This document shows positions 1-8,850 of a stretch of 64,000 nt of DNA, piece after piece. A model generated the notes under the pieces. It searched no databases. It was not told the origin of the DNA and saw only the letters and a program-made list of their open reading frames with translations. Where the stretch lies: the NCBI RefSeq assembly GCF_014698035.1, contig NZ_JACJSF010000005.1, positions 62,001 to 126,000 on the forward strand, written 5' to 3'. Origin of the DNA: Desmonostoc muscorum FACHB-395 (GTDB lineage: Bacteria > Cyanobacteriota > Cyanobacteriia > Cyanobacteriales > Nostocaceae). Every line of letters starts with the position of its first letter. Position 1 is the first letter of the stretch. The position numbers and the translations under genes are program-made.

Positions 1-2918
1 GCCTTAACGTTCTTACTAATAAAGGTAGTGCTAAAATTACCTAATGTTTTTTTGCTGCTATAAATCACCACAGGGCTGGAAGTAAGCAGATATTGAAGGC
101 GCTCGTTAGCTAAACGTAGTTCTTGTTCGACATATTTGCGTTCGCGTAGCGCGGCTTGCCGTTCGCGTAGTGCTGCTTGCAGTTCGCTAATTTCTACTAA
201 AACCGCGCCCACACCAGAGAGGCGATCGTCCTCACCAGGAATCGGAAAATAAGAAACTAAGAAGTGGCGGATAATATCTGGTTGTTTAATTGATGCGGCG
301 CTTAATTCTTGATTGAGGATGGGTTCACCTGTCAACAGAACCTGTTGATAAAATGGTTCTACGACACTGGCCATTTTGGGTAAGGCTTCATGGATGGTCT
401 TACCAATATGAGCTTCCTGGGATATTCCATTAATTTCCGCTAGCACTTGGTTGATTTGCACAAACCGCAGTTGGTTATCTACAATATTCATACCAACGGG
501 AGCCCCCGTAAAAAAGGCATTGAGACGAGCTTCTCTGAGTGCTAATTCTTGTTCTAGGGTTTTGCGCTCAATCAACCCACCTAACTGAGCAGCAACAGCA
601 TTTACTAGCAAAAGCAAACGTTTATCTACCAATACTGAACTACGTTTAAAAAACACTAAAACAGCTAATACTTCGTTTCCAGCCAGTATGGGAACACCAA
701 AACCAGCTTTTAATCCTACCTTTGCTGCTTGTTGCGATCGCAAAAAAATTGGCTCTGTAACTTCTGAAACATCTTCTATCCATTCTGGTTCCTGATTCTG
801 CCAAACTCTTCCTGGTAGTCCCACTCCCAGAGGAAATTTCACAATTTGACTGTGGCGGCAAAATTCTTCTAAATTGCTTTGTTCACCATACCAGCCCAGG
901 CTGTGTTCTAAAGCAGCACTATCTTCATTAGGTATCCATGCTTCACCAAAATCCCAGCCAATAGTATGACAAATTAAGCGCAAGACCAGTGCTAAAGAGC
1001 TATTGACATCATTGGCGCGAGTGATGGCTTGGGTTGTCAACAGTAACAAACGGCTTTCATTTTCTGCCTGCTTGCGTTCAGTAATATCTTTCGCTGTGCC
1101 TAGTACGTACCATTTCCCATCAATCTCGATCATTTCTGCACTCAACAAGGTTGTCCTGATTTCCCCTGTGGACGTGCAGACATCAACCTCATAGTTACGA
1201 ATAGCTTTCGTTTTTTGCAGCATCCGGGTGAGAAAGTTATATTCTTCTGGATTCGCCCAAATATTCAATTCTTGATCGGTGCGATCGATAACTTGAGAAC
1301 GAGAATAACCAAAAAACCGACAAAAACTGTCGTTAACTTCGACAAAGCGTTTGTTAGGAACAGTAATTAAGGCAATGGGATCGGGAGATGACCGAAAAGC
1401 TGATGCTAACTTTTCTTCAGAAGCCCTCCGTGCGGCTTCGGCGCGTTGACGTTCTTTTGCTTCCAGCACCAAGGATACTAAATTGCCCAGAGAGCGAGCG
1501 AAATTTTGGTCTTCTAGCGTCCAATGATGAGCAACTCCCACAGCCTCCAAACATAAAACCCCTACGGTTTTTCCCTCCTGTCTAATGGGTGTATCGAGTA
1601 TAGAGGTAATATTTAATCTTGAGTAAGATGGAGAAAATTCTCTAATTCTGGGATCGGTATGGGCATCATCTGCGGCGATTGGTTGATCTTGTTGCAAAGC
1701 TGCGAAATAAGCTGGATAGTCGGCCTCTGATAAAACAAATCCTTCGCTATGTTGATTGCGACTGCCCTCAAATAGGTCAAAACACTCGATTTTCAAGCCT
1801 GTTTCGTCATACAACCAAACACTGGCTCGTTCCATCCCCATATTTTTGACAGCTGTTTCTGTAATTTTGCCCAAAGCTGCTTTCAAGTCACCCTGATAAA
1901 GGATTTGATTTTGTGCCAGTTGGGTTAGCACTAGGTTATGATTGCGGAGCTTAATCGCGCTTTCTTGTAGTAGTTTTTCTATACCTCGGCGCTGTGTAAT
2001 ATTACTAGCAGTGCCTGTCATACCTATGACTAAACCCTCTTCGTTGCGTAATGCGATCGCATTAAACATTAAATAAAGTAAAGTACCATCTTTAGCTACA
2101 CAGGTAGTTTCATGTTGAAATATCGGCTTTCCCCGGAAAACACGCTCAAAGGCTACTTTATCTTTAGCAACTTGCTGAGGTGAGATAAAATCAGTCAAGG
2201 TACGCCCGATCATCTCCTGGGGTTCATAGCCATAAATCTGCTTGACTGCCGGATTAACAAAAGTAATTAGTCCATCAATATCTACCGACCAGATCATATC
2301 CTGGGATGTCTCCACTAGGTGGCGATATTGACTTTCACTTTTCTTGAGAGCAGCTTCGACTAAAAGGCGTTCATTTTGGTAAACTTCTCTACAAAAGGCT
2401 TTGCTAAGGCTAACAGGAATTTCTGTGAAAATTTCTTCTATCTGTTGGTTCCGAAGATTTAACTCAACAGCAACCCGTTGACGTTCTTTAATCTCCTCTT
2501 GCAGTTGGGCATTTTGTTCTTTTAACTGTTTTTTCAGCCTTTGGAGAGTTAGTTGATTTTGTATGCGTAATAAAACTTCTTTAGCTTGGAATGGTTGAGT
2601 AATATAGTCAACATCCCCTAAATCACAAATATTTACTTCTTCCGATAATTCTTCTAAAACACCAAAAAAAATTATCGGGATATCTTGAGTTTTCTGATGA
2701 GATTTTAAATTTTGATAAATCTCATAACCATTCATTTTGGAAATGAGAAAGTTTAGTAAAATCAAATCAGGAGGAAAAGCCAGCGCCCTATTGATTGCCA
2801 ATTCTCCAGAAAGGGCACTTTGTACCTGATAAGCTTGATTGTGAAGGATGTCTGATAAAAAATGCAAATTTTCTAGCTTATCATCAACTAATAAAATTCT
2901 GATTTTTTGAGCATCCAT
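1..2918 (-). CDS. Multi-PAS/GAF sensor protein with N-terminal pseudo-receiver (partial, C-terminus off window)
   Basis: The frame is open from an ATG at 2918 to the left edge (972 codons), so only the N-terminal part is present. It starts with a response-regulator receiver fold (residues about 1-125, beginning MDAQKIRILLVDD). Then come a PAS (about 205-325), a GAF (about 345-490), a PAS (about 510-625), a second GAF (about 640-790), another PAS (about 800-930) and the start of one more. The usual receiver phospho-acceptor Asp is Asn56 (PDLILLN), and the conserved Lys of the KPF motif is Gln (YITQPF), so this receiver probably cannot be phosphorylated. Proteins of this build normally end in a histidine kinase or a GGDEF/EAL output, which lies outside the window. 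It is probably a cytoplasmic sensor of light, redox or small ligands; the ligand cannot be told. Family call is firm, output is unknown. Confidence 0.85.
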   Translation of the reverse strand, partial: MDAQKIRILLVDDKLENLHFLSDILHNQAYQVQSALSGELAINRALAFPPDLILLNFLISKMNGYEIYQNLKSHQKTQDIPIIFFGVLEELSEEVNICDLGDVDYITQPFQAKEVLLRIQNQLTLQRLKKQLKEQNAQLQEEIKERQRVAVELNLRNQQIEEIFTEIPVSLSKAFCREVYQNERLLVEAALKKSESQYRHLVETSQDMIWSVDIDGLITFVNPAVKQIYGYEPQEMIGRTLTDFISPQQVAKDKVAFERVFRGKPIFQHETTCVAKDGTLLYLMFNAIALRNEEGLVIGMTGTASNITQRRGIEKLLQESAIKLRNHNLVLTQLAQNQILYQGDLKAALGKITETAVKNMGMERASVWLYDETGLKIECFDLFEGSRNQHSEGFVLSEADYPAYFAALQQDQPIAADDAHTDPRIREFSPSYSRLNITSILDTPIRQEGKTVGVLCLEAVGVAHHWTLEDQNFARSLGNLVSLVLEAKERQRAEAARRASEEKLASAFRSSPDPIALITVPNKRFVEVNDSFCRFFGYSRSQVIDRTDQELNIWANPEEYNFLTRMLQKTKAIRNYEVDVCTSTGEIRTTLLSAEMIEIDGKWYVLGTAKDITERKQAENESRLLLLTTQAITRANDVNSSLALVLRLICHTIGWDFGEAWIPNEDSAALEHSLGWYGEQSNLEEFCRHSQIVKFPLGVGLPGRVWQNQEPEWIEDVSEVTEPIFLRSQQAAKVGLKAGFGVPILAGNEVLAVLVFFKRSSVLVDKRLLLLVNAVAAQLGGLIERKTLEQELALREARLNAFFTGAPVGMNIVDNQLRFVQINQVLAEINGISQEAHIGKTIHEALPKMASVVEPFYQQVLLTGEPILNQELSAASIKQPDIIRHFLVSYFPIPGEDDRLSGVGAVLVEISELQAALRERQAALRERKYVEQELRLANERLQYLLTSSPVVIYSSKKTLGNFSTTFISKNVK

Positions 2919-3689
2919 ATCAGTCACTAAGCTAATTTTCAATCAGGAATAAATTGTTGAATCAAACTGAACATGAAATCAGAAAGCAAAACCTTATTAA
3001 AAGATTGTAAATATAATGATCTTTGCTTACCACCATACTTCACCTTAGAATCTAGGTGTGTCAAGTTAAGGCAACACTCTCTGTAACTGTGGATCAAACT
3101 CTGTAAGAACAACAATTACACTGTAATACAGAAAGTAACTTTTATACAAAAACTATTTGGAAGTGATTATACTATGGCTTAACCTCAATTCTGCATCAGG
3201 ATTCTAAAATACATGAATGAGCGCATTGTAGGTGATACCAAACAAAACTGCACGACTCAACTCTCCTCTTTTTAAGGCGAGAGTACGCTACAACGTGGCT
3301 AGAGTATTTTTTTTACTCACAAATTTGAAATCTGCTGTAAGTAAAAAGTAATTTTATCAGGTTCTACTATACTTGCAAGGCTTACGTAAAAATACATACG
3401 ATAGGGACAAATACCCTATGGGTGATGCTCGAACCTATCTATGAGGCACTATGCGTAGCTTGCTTCCCCACAGTGTATTAGACGTAGACGTAGGTTGGGT
3501 GAAGCGGAGCGCACCCAACATATATCAGAATGTTGGGTTACACAAAGCCTCCACCAAACCTACAATTTTTTGCTAGCAATTCCCATTGGTCTCGGTCAGG
3601 TTACTGGAGTATGCTTTACTCATCGTTCCCAATGGTGCTGTCTATACGTATTTACAGCTTATGTATGCCCTAAGAGCTTTTTTACTCAA
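2919..3689. other. Intergenic region without a convincing gene
   Basis: No reading frame here has a ribosome binding site or a recognisable product. Around 3488-3540 there is a short palindromic repeat with the TTGGGTGAAGCGGAGCGCAC theme followed by a second TTGGGTT half, of a kind scattered through filamentous cyanobacterial genomes. Around 3370-3425 a stretch GGCTTACG followed by GGGACAAATACCCTA faintly resembles the end of the IS at 61318-62577 and could be a solo IS end. Confidence 0.5.
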
Positions 3690-3773
3690 CTTGAAACTTT
3701 TCAAACATCCTCTTAAGGGGGATCTCAAAATGCCTAAAGTCACAGCAAAACAGTGTTCAAACAACCTCTAAGA
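3690..3773. repeat. Dispersed repeat, family B, copy 1
   Basis: This stretch contains a run of TTAAGGGGGATCT, then a CCTAAAGTCACAGC block, then TTCAAACAACCTCTAAG. The same blocks in the same order occur at 14886-14995 and 46080-46430. It has no coding potential that follows the repeat. It is probably a non-autonomous intergenic repeat of filamentous cyanobacteria. Confidence 0.6.
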
Positions 3774-3807
3774 AGAAAATCAAGCTTTGGGCTATTTTTT
3801 GCGTAAT

Positions 3808-3933
3808 CCGGATTTCTCACGATACTGTAGACAGGGGAGTGTGGGGAGTGTGCGGGGTCAGATTTCTTCCCCATCCTCCCACACTTCCCACACTTCCCAC
3901 ACTCCTGGATTTCTCACTTGTGAGAAATCCAGG
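3808..3933. repeat. Dispersed palindromic repeat, family A, copy 1
   Basis: The element begins with GGATTTCTCACGATA, continues with GAGTGTGGGG units, has a TTCTTCCCCATCC centre, then mirrored CCCACACT units. It ends in a perfect 14-bp hairpin (3904-3917 against 3920-3933, loop TT). A second full copy lies at 25078-25222 and a partial one near 49780-49840. The terminal hairpin overlaps the stop codon of the glycosyltransferase gene on the minus strand and supplies its last codons. Confidence 0.75.
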
Positions 3934-4786
3934 GTAAGTCCTGTTGAGCTAATCGCTGCTTAATAGATTCAAGCAATCGTTCTGGATGCTTGGAAAAATA
4001 AAAGATTTTTAAGAAGGTAAAATTTATATTCCTAGCTAACCAAATTTTCCATTGTTCCATCAAAGATAGCGTTTTAATATAATCATTAAATATTTTTTCA
4101 ATTCGCGCTGAATTGCTTCCTGTTGCAGAGTCATCAAATGTTTTAGTTCCTGGATAATATCTAAAGTTACCCCAAGCTTCATTGAAATATTTAACATTAG
4201 ATGAACAAACAGCTTTTAAAAGGAAATCTATATCCATTGAATAATGATCTTCTACTTTATAGAGTCCAATTTTTTGATGTAATGATTTATGATAGAAGTA
4301 AGCAGATGGATTTAATGGAAAAGAAGCATCGATAATTCCATCATCATTAAGTCGTCTTCCTAATAGTAAATCTATTGTTCGTAATTGGCTAGGTTTATTA
4401 ATAAACATTAGCTGCTCTTTCTGATTAATGATATTACAGTTACCAACAATCAAGCTATGTTTTGGTAAAGTTTGGAAAATCTCACAGATGCGGTTAAGAA
4501 GATTTATCTCATAAAAATCATCAACATTTAAAACACCAATAATCTCTCCTCGTGCCATAGCAATTCCTTTGTTCATAGCGTCAGATTGTCCTTTGTCCTT
4601 TTCACTAATCCAACGTATATGGGGATATTGATTGGCTTTATCTTTAATAATGTCTACTGTCTTGTCACCTGAACCTCCATCAACAATGATATGCTCTACT
4701 TCTAAACAATTTTGGTCAATGACAACTTGAAGGCAAGATTCTATAAATTTCTCACCGTTATAAACTGGTGTAATTATACTAATCAT
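3914..4786 (-). CDS. Family 2 (GT-A) glycosyltransferase
   Basis: The 290-residue protein starts MISIITPVYNG, the classic N-terminus of GT2 enzymes. It has the nucleotide-sugar binding region IIVDGGSGDKT and a metal-binding DXD-like NVDD motif (in IGVLNVDDFYEIN) near residue 90. It likely transfers a sugar from a nucleotide-sugar donor during polysaccharide or glycolipid synthesis at the cytoplasmic membrane face. The acceptor is unknown. The ATG at 4786 is preferred over an upstream TTG at 4792. The last codons (about PWISHK) and the stop lie in the hairpin of dispersed repeat family A, so the original C-terminus was probably replaced by the repeat insertion. No functional partner lies next to it. 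Confidence 0.85.
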   Translation of the reverse strand: MISIITPVYNGEKFIESCLQVVIDQNCLEVEHIIVDGGSGDKTVDIIKDKANQYPHIRWISEKDKGQSDAMNKGIAMARGEIIGVLNVDDFYEINLLNRICEIFQTLPKHSLIVGNCNIINQKEQLMFINKPSQLRTIDLLLGRRLNDDGIIDASFPLNPSAYFYHKSLHQKIGLYKVEDHYSMDIDFLLKAVCSSNVKYFNEAWGNFRYYPGTKTFDDSATGSNSARIEKIFNDYIKTLSLMEQWKIWLARNINFTFLKIFYFSKHPERLLESIKQRLAQQDLPWISHK

Positions 4787-5202
4787 TAGCAAGGGTCTTT
4801 TATGCGTATTGCAAACAAAAATAATTCAAATACTTGAATTGATCTCCGATCATATAGTTCCCAATTGGCACAAGTCTATAACGTGATTAGCATCAGTGTA
4901 AATACGTAAATTGTGTTCGCGTATGTAAGTGATAAATGGAAATTTGTCTAAGGGTATTTCTGATCAATGACAAGATACAACTATTTGATGAAGTGTAGCG
5001 ATCAATAGAATTCTTGAGATTTAATTGAGGCATTGAGAAGGTCATAGAAACGGAGGTTGTTTTTTGCCAATCCTCCGTTTCTGATATTTCTATTGTCATT
5101 CAAAAATGAATAGGCAAAGTGCTGCAAAAAGTTTAGGTAACATTTTGTAGCCTACTGGCAACTTCTGATGTTTGTCCAATGGTATTAAATCGAGAGAGGG
5201 TG
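4787..5202. other. Intergenic region with one strong hairpin (5046-5082)
   Basis: A perfect 11-bp stem (AGAAACGGAGG at 5046-5056 against 5072-5082) encloses a 15-base loop containing a T run. A 68-codon minus-strand frame spans it but lacks a ribosome binding site or a recognisable fold. The hairpin lies downstream of the Rieske gene and upstream of the glycosyltransferase, so it may stop transcription from the Rieske gene. Confidence 0.45.
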
Positions 5203-5559
5203 CTATTCCTCTTGTACATCAACCCAGATACTACCTTCTTCCACACGAAGAGGAAACACTGGCAACGCCTTTGGTTGTGAAACCAACGAGAGTACCTTGC
5301 CTACACCAGGTGGCCAAGAACACCAGTCTTGTACTTCACCAGTCCGTAGGTCAAAAGCACTGTGATGAAAAGAACAAACAATTGCTCCATCTTTTATTTT
5401 GCCACTTTTCAGAGGTAATTTTAAGTGAGGGCAGGTGTTATCTACAGCATAAAGCTGATTTTCGTGATTCAAAAGCAGAATTTTACGGTTGCCAACTTTC
5501 ACCACTTCTCGCGTACCTGGGGAAAGTGCTTCGACTGCAAGAACTTTAGTCCAGCTCAT
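5203..5559 (-). CDS. Rieske [2Fe-2S] ferredoxin-like protein
   Basis: This 118-residue soluble electron carrier shows both Rieske cluster motifs: CPHLKLPL and, about 20 residues later, CSFHHSAFDL. These supply two Cys and two His ligands to a 2Fe-2S centre. The size and lack of a membrane anchor fit the single-domain bacterial Rieske ferredoxins, such as ferredoxin components of dioxygenases or NirD-like proteins, rather than the cytochrome b6f Rieske protein. The start ATG at 5559 (MSWTKVLAVEAL) has an AGGAGAGGAG ribosome site just upstream. The longer frame from 5655 has no such site and an unrelated N-terminus. No oxygenase or reductase partner is adjacent, so the redox partner is unknown. 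Confidence 0.85.
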   Translation of the reverse strand: MSWTKVLAVEALSPGTREVVKVGNRKILLLNHENQLYAVDNTCPHLKLPLKSGKIKDGAIVCSFHHSAFDLRTGEVQDWCSWPPGVGKVLSLVSQPKALPVFPLRVEEGSIWVDVQEE

Positions 5560-5847
5560 TAGGTTCTCCTCTCCTAATATATCTGCTTTCAGTTTCTCGC
5601 AATTGTGACCAGTGCGATCGCCTTTCAGTACCAAGGAAAAGTCAGTAGATTGCAAACTTCTCCCGAAAAAGCGATATCTACGATGAGCTTTGCTAACCTT
5701 GGCGACATAGAACCGCTATAAAATCTTACAGTAAAATTCATTTACACACTGAATAAACTGGTTTCTGGGTAAACTAAAAAAAGCACTTTCTATCCTTGCG
5801 TCATCAAGCTTGTAGCTCATAACAGACAATATTGAGGGATATAAAAA

Positions 5848-7695
5848 ATGATTAAGACAAGTTACGAATTTGACCAGTCTATTCTTCCCGCCGGATTTTC
5901 ATTAAAGACTAATATTCTGCTACGTTTTCGTCCTGATATAGCTGAATCTCCTCGACGAAACCTTAACCTTTCTCTTGTAATTGACCGTTCCGGCTCTATG
6001 GCAGGTGCTGCCTTACATCATGCACTCAAAGCTGCTGAGTCTGTGGTAGATCAACTTGAGCCAGATGACATTCTCTCAGTAGTTGTTTACGACGATGAAG
6101 TAGACAGCGTTGTACCACCACAAGCTGTAACTAACAAAGCCACACTGAAAGATTCTATCCGCAAAGTTAGAGCAGGCGGTATTACCAACTTATCGGGGGG
6201 ATGGCTCAAAGGCTGTGAACACGTCAAAACGCGACTCGATCCGCAAAAAATCAACCGTGTTCTCTTACTTACCGATGGTCACGCCAATATGGGCATTCAA
6301 GACCCCAAGGTACTAACGGCAACATCAGGGCAAAAAGCTGAGGAAGGTATCACCACAACTACATTAGGTTTTGCTCAGGGTTTTAATGAAGACCTGCTGA
6401 TTGGTATGGCAAGGGCCGCCAGGGGAAACTTCTATTTCATTCAAAGCATCGATGAAGCAACTGAAGTGTTTAGTATTGAGCTAGACAGTCTCAGAGCAGT
6501 AGTAGGACAAAACCTCACAGTGAAACTTGAGTTGGCTGAAGGTGTTAGTCTTGTTGATACTTTAAGTCTTGCAAAAGTTAGCCAGAATGACGCTGGTCAG
6601 GCTGTTATCAGCTTAGGAGAGCTTTATGAGGGCGAAGACAAACTTCTCGGTTTAAGTTTGGTGATATCAAGCGCTCAAGTTGGTGAGTTACCTGTGATGA
6701 AACTGCATTACAGCGCTGACGTTATCCAAAATGACCTCATTCAAAACGTTTCAGGCACAGCAGATATCATCGCCAAAGTTGGCACTGTTGAGGAAGCAGC
6801 TTTTGCCTCTACAAGCCATATCACTCTTGAACTGAGCCGCCTCACCATCGCTAAGGCTAAAGAGACTGCCCTTGATTTAGCTGAACATGGCAGACACCAG
6901 GAAGCAGAAGAAACCCTGCGTACCCTGGTGAAAGATTTGCGGGATAAAGGGTTAAACGAGAATTTTGAAATTGCTGAAGAGATCGATCAACTTGAGTATT
7001 TCGCAAGTCGAATCGCTCAAAAAGCTCTAGGTAATGCCGGACGTAAAGAATTGCGAGATCAGTCTTACCAGACAATGAACCGTAATCGCAATGATCTGGT
7101 GGGGCGCGGTGTTACTGCTGGTGATGAAGTGTACGCAATGCCGGTTGTCAATGAAGTTGGCTCAGGTGTTGAACTTTATTGCGTTCGTGAAGGGGGTAAA
7201 CTACGGGTCAAAGTCATATCTGAAGGCTACGATTCAGCCAAAAATGTCCAGTTTCCCCGGAGTATTCGGGCTGAGGGAGCAAGGTACGTTGTTGAAGGGC
7301 TGGAACTCTCAAGCGATCGCACTTTCTACCGTGTACGTGGCAATATCACTCGTTTTGCTCAACCTGGTGAAGCAGATATCTTCGTTGCCCCTAGACAATC
7401 GAATATAGCTTATACAGGCAAAGCCTCTAAAGGCCCTGCCAGTGCTGCCGATCTTCCCACAACTGATGTTGTAAAAGACGGCATTCTTGTTCAGTGTGTC
7501 AAAGATGGCAGCAAGCTACGCGCTAGAGTGGTTTCCGACGGCTATGAAGCAGATTGGAATATGCGTTTTCCGCGATCGGTTCGTGAGGAAGGAATGCTTT
7601 ATGTTGTTGATGAAGTCAAAACAGCACCTGATGGAAAGTCTTATATTGCGTGTGGTGAAATTAAGCGATTTGTCCAACCCACTACTACCAATTAA
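5848..7695 (+). CDS. VWA-domain protein with duplicated C-terminal domain
   Basis: This is a 615-residue protein with a ribosome site (GAGGGA) upstream of its ATG. Residues about 40-210 form a von Willebrand factor A domain. Its metal-ion-dependent adhesion site is intact: DRSGS (D46, S48, S50), a Thr in GGITNLSGG and an Asp in LLTDGHAN. Such domains bind a partner protein through a divalent metal. A middle beta-rich and helical segment follows. The C-terminus holds two tandem copies of a 60-65 residue unit (about 445-510 and 548-612), each with a GxKLRxxVxSxGYxxxxxxxFPRSxRxEG pattern and ending near an RF. No signal peptide or membrane segment is seen, so it is probably cytoplasmic. The partner and role are unknown. 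Confidence 0.8.
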   Translation: MIKTSYEFDQSILPAGFSLKTNILLRFRPDIAESPRRNLNLSLVIDRSGSMAGAALHHALKAAESVVDQLEPDDILSVVVYDDEVDSVVPPQAVTNKATLKDSIRKVRAGGITNLSGGWLKGCEHVKTRLDPQKINRVLLLTDGHANMGIQDPKVLTATSGQKAEEGITTTTLGFAQGFNEDLLIGMARAARGNFYFIQSIDEATEVFSIELDSLRAVVGQNLTVKLELAEGVSLVDTLSLAKVSQNDAGQAVISLGELYEGEDKLLGLSLVISSAQVGELPVMKLHYSADVIQNDLIQNVSGTADIIAKVGTVEEAAFASTSHITLELSRLTIAKAKETALDLAEHGRHQEAEETLRTLVKDLRDKGLNENFEIAEEIDQLEYFASRIAQKALGNAGRKELRDQSYQTMNRNRNDLVGRGVTAGDEVYAMPVVNEVGSGVELYCVREGGKLRVKVISEGYDSAKNVQFPRSIRAEGARYVVEGLELSSDRTFYRVRGNITRFAQPGEADIFVAPRQSNIAYTGKASKGPASAADLPTTDVVKDGILVQCVKDGSKLRARVVSDGYEADWNMRFPRSVREEGMLYVVDEVKTAPDGKSYIACGEIKRFVQPTTTN

Positions 7696-7708
7696 TTCAT
7701 AAAATCTC

Positions 7709-7776
7709 TGCGATCTCTGTGCCTCTGCGGTTCAATAAATTGCTTTTAAACCGCAGAGGCGCAGAGTACACAGAGA
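7709..7776. repeat. Palindromic intergenic repeat / possible terminator
   Basis: Arms reading CTCTGTGCCTCTGCGGTT and AACCGCAGAGGCGCAGAG pair over an AT-rich loop. They lie between the convergent VWA gene and the DUF6745-type gene. The CTCTGCG-CTCTGCGG theme is a widespread cyanobacterial repeat. Here it may serve as a two-way terminator. Confidence 0.6.
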
Positions 7777-7795
7777 AAAGAGGAATTAAAGCTAA

Positions 7796-8494
7796 CTATG
7801 CCTCGATCGCAGGGTGATAATCATCTGGGTTATTAAAGCCCGCAATCCAAGCGGCTGCTTGATGGCAACTCCGCATATAAGGGGGAACCCGCAAGATATG
7901 AATATGTCCTGTGGATGGACAGGTGACTTTCAATACCATAAGCGGCTCGTCATCCTCAAAAGGGATGTAGACTAGTTGACGTTCTCCACCAGCATCACGA
8001 TCGCGATCGCGGATTAATCCTCCCACTTGCTGCAAAAATGTCTCGTATCCCAGACGCTCAATCAGCACGCGGCGCAACTCAACGTTCTCTATATTGAGGA
8101 TATCTTGCCCTGTTAAAGACTGGGATTCAAAGGCAATTTTATCTGTCACTTCCACGCCTCGCCAGCGCCAGATAAAACCATGTCCCGCAGACACACTAGT
8201 AATCCCACTTCCGGCCAACTCGATCCAATAAGTAACGTGGAGTCCTGTGGGAAGGGTTGTGAGGTTTACACAGTCGCTAATATCAAGACTTTCACAGGTG
8301 AGATTTTCAGGTAGATTGTAAAGATTCAACGCACCGCTTAAATCCAGATGGCCTAAAACGCGCATCCCATCCCAGGCGCGATGCTCAAGGATCAGTTTTC
8401 GAGCATATTCAGCCGATACAGGCTCTTGGCTTTGGTTTGGGCGCTGCTTAATTGGTTTATTCGGCACGCGTCCATTAGACATGATCTTGAGCAT
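7796..8494 (-). CDS. DUF6745-like protein with short leucine-rich segment
   Basis: The protein has 232 residues. Residues about 50-100 hold two or three leucine-rich-like turns (LDLSGALNLYNLPENL, then LDISDCVNLTTLPTGL). The C-terminal half contains RRVLIERLGYETFL and ends with a block ILRVPPYMRSCHQAAAWIAG followed by a short acidic tail. This matches proteins I associate with DUF6745, whose function is unknown. It overlaps the preceding gene (8494-8826) by one base (TAATG), so the two are almost certainly translated from one transcript. The upstream gene is the usual companion of this family. A second in-frame ATG four codons downstream is possible. Family recognition is moderate. Confidence 0.65.
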   Translation of the reverse strand: MLKIMSNGRVPNKPIKQRPNQSQEPVSAEYARKLILEHRAWDGMRVLGHLDLSGALNLYNLPENLTCESLDISDCVNLTTLPTGLHVTYWIELAGSGITSVSAGHGFIWRWRGVEVTDKIAFESQSLTGQDILNIENVELRRVLIERLGYETFLQQVGGLIRDRDRDAGGERQLVYIPFEDDEPLMVLKVTCPSTGHIHILRVPPYMRSCHQAAAWIAGFNNPDDYHPAIEA

Positions 8495-8826
8495 TAGTCT
8501 ACTACCTCCACATAGGCATCAGGGCGATATTCGCGTTGTCTCCAAACGCGGTAAAACCCTTGGGGTAATTCAATAGCCCGATGTTCTTCATGAACTAAAG
8601 TGGCACTTGGTTCTTTAACCTCTAGAAAAAGTTCATTACCATGTACCCACAACTGAACAGCATGGGATTGTTGAATGCGATGGCTATGTCCTGTAATTTC
8701 ACCATGAGCGAGAGTAGCACCTACACGCTTCTGAGCGCCGATAGGTAAGCTAGCAATATGTCTAATTAAAACGTCGCCATGTCTGTAGAGAATACTAGCT
8801 TGGGAGTTATTGCTGTTGTTAAACAT
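8494..8826 (-). CDS. Conserved small protein, companion of the DUF6745-type gene
   Basis: This 110-residue protein has a pattern found in a widespread uncharacterised family: RHGDVLIRHIASLP, HGEITGHSHRI, HEEHRAIELPQGFYRVWRQR, then EYRPDAYVEVVD. The regularly spaced His and acidic residues suggest a small beta-rich fold, perhaps metal binding, but this is inference. The gene starts at an ATG at 8826, 24 bases after the stop of the eCIS-core gene on the same strand. It ends one base into the next gene, so the three may form one operon. No function is assigned. Confidence 0.6.
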   Translation of the reverse strand: MFNNSNNSQASILYRHGDVLIRHIASLPIGAQKRVGATLAHGEITGHSHRIQQSHAVQLWVHGNELFLEVKEPSATLVHEEHRAIELPQGFYRVWRQREYRPDAYVEVVD

Positions 8827-8850
8827 CTTTTTTATTACTAAATCCTATAG

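Noticed and set aside
3495..3771. Two overlapping plus-strand frames of 61-73 codons
   Set aside because: Both run into dispersed repeat family B, with no ribosome site and no recognisable protein.
4893..5099. 68-codon minus-strand frame
   Set aside because: Covers a perfect hairpin and has no family features.
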